Positions 62,003 through 64,000 of a stretch of 64,000 nucleotides of DNA are shown here, piece by piece; position 1 is the first letter of the stretch, and every line of letters begins with the position of its first letter. Both the position numbers and the translations under genes were made by a program. Under the pieces are notes generated by a model. The model was not told where the DNA came from. It did no database searches and saw only the letters and a list, made by a program, of their open reading frames with translations. The stretch is from Flavobacteriaceae bacterium GF1 (GTDB lineage: Bacteria > Bacteroidota > Bacteroidia > Flavobacteriales > Flavobacteriaceae): the NCBI GenBank assembly GCA_009797885.1, contig WNKP01000010.1, positions 107,602-171,601 on the forward strand, read 5' to 3'.

Positions 62003-63493
62003 ATGAAAATAGTTTCATTCGTAAGCTTTTTACTTTTTCTGTCGTTACCGATCAACGCACAAACTTTCAGCTCTAAATTACTTGATGCCAAAACGAAGCA
62101 GGGAATTCCCTATGCCACCATCCAGTATGCTGAAAATAGAGGTGTTGTCACCAATGAAGAAGGGCGGTTTTCTTTTACCCTGGAAGCACAGAACAAGCTC
62201 TTGGATTCCATTTACATTTCTTCCATGGGGTATGAAAAAATGGGGTTCACCCTTGCGCAATTACAGGACAGTATCATTTTCATAAAACCAAAGGCCATAC
62301 AATTGGGTGGTGTATATGTCTTTGACAAGGAACTCTCGGTGGACGATATTATTGAACAGATGAAGGAACGACTGTCCCAGAATGTAAATAATGAACCCGT
62401 AAAACAACGGTATTTTTTGAGGCAATCCGTTTTTGGCACTGTGCAAAAAGTGGATATGGGCTTTGAAAAATCGTCCATAGCGGAATTGGACAAGGAGCTG
62501 ATAGATAGCATTGCCCGGGCCATTCCAAAAAGTTCCTATCACTACACGGAAACCTTGGGTGATTTCCTAAAGAACAAAGATGCTTACAAGGTAAGTGTTC
62601 TAAAGGCTGCAGAGCTGTACAATAAAAACGATGTCAACTCCATTGAGGATTTGGGACAACGTATGGAAAAGATTTTTAAGGCCAATGTGAAACCGGATTC
62701 CTACTTAAAAATTAAATCAGGACTATTCAGTCAAAAAATACAGGTAGATTCCGTATTACAGGAAATTGACCAAGAGGCCGAAACAACCATTGAAAATGAA
62801 ATTCAACGTGATACCATTTCCGGTTTGGTCGATGGTCAAAAATTTATTTTTGATGAGATTTTAGGCGAAGTGTTTTATCAGGAGGATAGTAAACTGGACC
62901 TTATTCCAAAGACCCGAAAATACGAATTTGAGCTCGTGGGTTATTCCGATATTGGGGAATCCGGCGTTTACGTCATTGACTTTTCCCCTAAAGGAAAAGC
63001 CGATTTTAGGGGAAGGCTCTACATTAACATTGAAGATTTTGCAGTAATGCAAATAGATTTTGAGAACTTAAAAAACCTTCGAAACTTTCGGCTATTGGGC
63101 ATTTACTACAGGGAAACGTTGTACAAGGGCACCATGCGCTTTAACAAACTGCCCAATAATCGATACGAATTGGTCTTTATGGACTTCAATTTTGGGCGTT
63201 GGTTTCGTATGGACAGACCTTTGGACGTTATTGAAAAAAACAAAAATGTGAAGGGTCGCCGAAAGCAGAATGAACTGCGCTTAAACATTGACTTTCAAAT
63301 AGCAAACACCAACAAATGGGAATTGGTGGTCTATGGGAACGAACTGATAGGCCAAACCCAGTTTGAAAACTTTAAGGAAGACAAAAGCTTGGAAGCCACT
63401 TATCTCCCCAAATACGACCCCGAGTTTTGGAAAGGGTATAACATTGTGGAACCCAACCAGGCCATACGTGAGTTTACGGCCGGGGAGGAGTAA
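62003..63493 (+). CDS. Exported protein with carboxypeptidase-regulatory-like N-terminal domain
   Basis: The ATG at 62003 (after TTGAGGTT) begins a signal peptide ending INAQ; upstream in-frame codons read into the previous gene and are not used. Residues 20-105 form a carboxypeptidase regulatory-like (transthyretin-type) domain: LLDAKTKQGIPYATIQYAENRGVVTNEEGRFSF and ISSMGYEKMGFTLAQ. The remaining ~390 residues are mixed alpha/beta with charged helices (DDIIEQMKERLSQNVNNEPVKQRYFLRQ), a central beta region (FELVGYSDIGESGVYVIDFSPKG) and an ending EFTAGEE. Such proteins are frequent in Flavobacteriaceae, with unknown role. It stands before the right-hand repeat region. Confidence 0.8.
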   Translation: MKIVSFVSFLLFLSLPINAQTFSSKLLDAKTKQGIPYATIQYAENRGVVTNEEGRFSFTLEAQNKLLDSIYISSMGYEKMGFTLAQLQDSIIFIKPKAIQLGGVYVFDKELSVDDIIEQMKERLSQNVNNEPVKQRYFLRQSVFGTVQKVDMGFEKSSIAELDKELIDSIARAIPKSSYHYTETLGDFLKNKDAYKVSVLKAAELYNKNDVNSIEDLGQRMEKIFKANVKPDSYLKIKSGLFSQKIQVDSVLQEIDQEAETTIENEIQRDTISGLVDGQKFIFDEILGEVFYQEDSKLDLIPKTRKYEFELVGYSDIGESGVYVIDFSPKGKADFRGRLYINIEDFAVMQIDFENLKNLRNFRLLGIYYRETLYKGTMRFNKLPNNRYELVFMDFNFGRWFRMDRPLDVIEKNKNVKGRRKQNELRLNIDFQIANTNKWELVVYGNELIGQTQFENFKEDKSLEATYLPKYDPEFWKGYNIVEPNQAIREFTAGEE

Positions 63494-63557
63494 AATTAAG
63501 TTCTGGGCAAAAACAAAGATATTTTTGCTTCTCGTTTCAGATGATTTGAGGTGCTTC

Positions 63558-63724
63558 AAACTCCCCTTTCTTCTGGCACAGAGCCAGAATTCATCCCCCT
63601 CTTGGACTCAAGAGGGGAGCTTTTGTACCCGTAACATGTGTATCAAGTTCCTCCCTTCAGACCAAGGGAGGTGTCCCAATAATCATTGGGACGGAGGGTT
63701 TGATCATTCATTTCAATCACTATT
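63558..63724 (+). repeat. Direct repeat, first copy, with four consecutive hairpins
   Basis: A 167-bp sequence that recurs at 63834-64000 with only two visible substitutions. It carries four inverted repeats in a row: TTCTGGC (63571-63577) with GCCAGAA (63583-63589); CCCCTCTTG (63596-63604) with CAAGAGGGG (63609-63617); CTCCCTT (63651-63657) with AAGGGAG (63664-63670); GTCCCAAT (63673-63680) with ATTGGGAC (63685-63692). It looks like a structured intergenic repeat of the REP/BIME sort. No gene is seen in 63494-64000. Confidence 0.85.
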
Positions 63725-63833
63725 CACTTAAAGAGGATTTATCCCTTTCCTTACCAAACGAAGTGAAATTGCAGAGCTTTCCCGCACCAAAAGTCACTTC
63801 CGGCGAGGATTTGAAGACCGAAACATATACTTT

Positions 63834-64000
63834 AAACTCCCCTTTCTTCTGGCACAGAGCCAGAACTCATCCCCCTCTTGGACTCAAGAGGGGAGCTTTT
63901 GTACCCGTAACATGTGTATCAAATTCCTCCCTTCAGACCAAGGGAGGTGTCCCAATAATCATTGGGACGGAGGGTTTGATCATTCATTTCAATCACTATT
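63834..64000 (+). repeat. Direct repeat, second copy, cut by the window edge
   Basis: The second copy of the 63558-63724 repeat, offset by 276 bp and continuing to the last base, so the array may extend further. The two differences are T to C near 63866 and G to A near 63923, both outside the paired arms of the hairpins. Between copies lie 109 bp of unrelated sequence (63725-63833) with nothing recognisable. Confidence 0.85.

Noticed and set aside
63507..63528. A terminator after the last exported protein gene
   Set aside because: GCAAAAA/TTTTTGC is a weak, AT-only stem with an 8-base loop and is not convincing on its own.
63558..64000. The right-edge repeat as a CRISPR or a coding gene
   Set aside because: Only two copies are visible, the unit is 276 bp with long near-identical parts, and all frames across it are short and unlike any protein I know.
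1..64000. tRNA or rRNA genes
   Set aside because: No TTCGA-loop/acceptor-stem pattern or rRNA-like stretch was recognised by eye; a dedicated tRNA scan would settle it.

Overview
The window looks like chromosomal DNA from a marine member of the Flavobacteriaceae (Bacteroidota). The evidence is SusC/SusD-type outer-membrane genes, ECF sigma/FecR pairs with DUF4974 C-termini, many lipoproteins with short lipoboxes, A-rich leaders with few Shine-Dalgarno sites, TAnnTTTG-type -7 promoter elements, and a proteorhodopsin beside a Brp/Blh carotene-cleavage gene. Gene content and moderate GC resemble Muricauda/Flagellimonas-like genera, but the sequence alone does not prove a genus. No tRNA, rRNA, CRISPR array, intact insertion sequence or prophage was seen.

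Layout. 0-2.7 kb: the 3' end of a tagaturonate reductase gene, aspartate ammonia-lyase and a doubtful small gene. 2.7-14.5 kb: a regulated outer-membrane uptake locus. An ECF sigma factor diverges from a FecR anti-sigma factor, followed by SusC with an STN signalling domain, SusD, a SusE-position lipoprotein, a four-IPT/TIG lipoprotein and an esterase-like alpha/beta hydrolase lipoprotein, ending at a terminator. 14.7-19.2 kb: a secreted protein, an exonuclease/GIY-YIG fusion, a LytS/LytTR two-component pair and two tiny membrane proteins. 19.3-24 kb: the glyoxylate shunt (aceB, aceA) divergent from a RamB/ScfR-type regulator, with a cluster of TTCGC sites between them. 24-46 kb: mostly housekeeping and envelope genes (mutarotase, SYLF protein, cysteine synthase family, LolE-like permease, NamZ, fatty acid hydroxylase, methyltransferase, metzincin-like lipoprotein, sortilin-like protein, SDR, QueE, RidA, HerA-like ATPase, an HxlR-controlled hydrolase, aldo/keto reductase, esterase). 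46-49 kb: folD, a four-helix-bundle protein and ffh. 49-55.6 kb: a second ECF sigma/FecR/TonB-receptor system, divergent from two paralogous Asp-rich lipoproteins built from repeated modules. 55.6-57.4 kb: blh and a green-type proton-pumping proteorhodopsin, divergent. 57.4-63.5 kb: an MtfA-like peptidase, argS, a small protein coupled to an SDR/DUF2867 protein, and a carboxypeptidase-regulatory-like protein. 63.5-64 kb: a structured direct repeat with a 276-bp period that runs off the window.

The least explained items are the modular Asp-rich lipoproteins beside the second ECF system, the 160-bp MITE-like element at 36.3 kb, the hairpin-rich direct repeat at the right edge, and 7-bp tandem arrays at 26.7 kb and 40.0 kb. 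The best-supported regulatory reading is the aceB/regulator intergenic region, where a plausible promoter and several TTCGC sites lie together.
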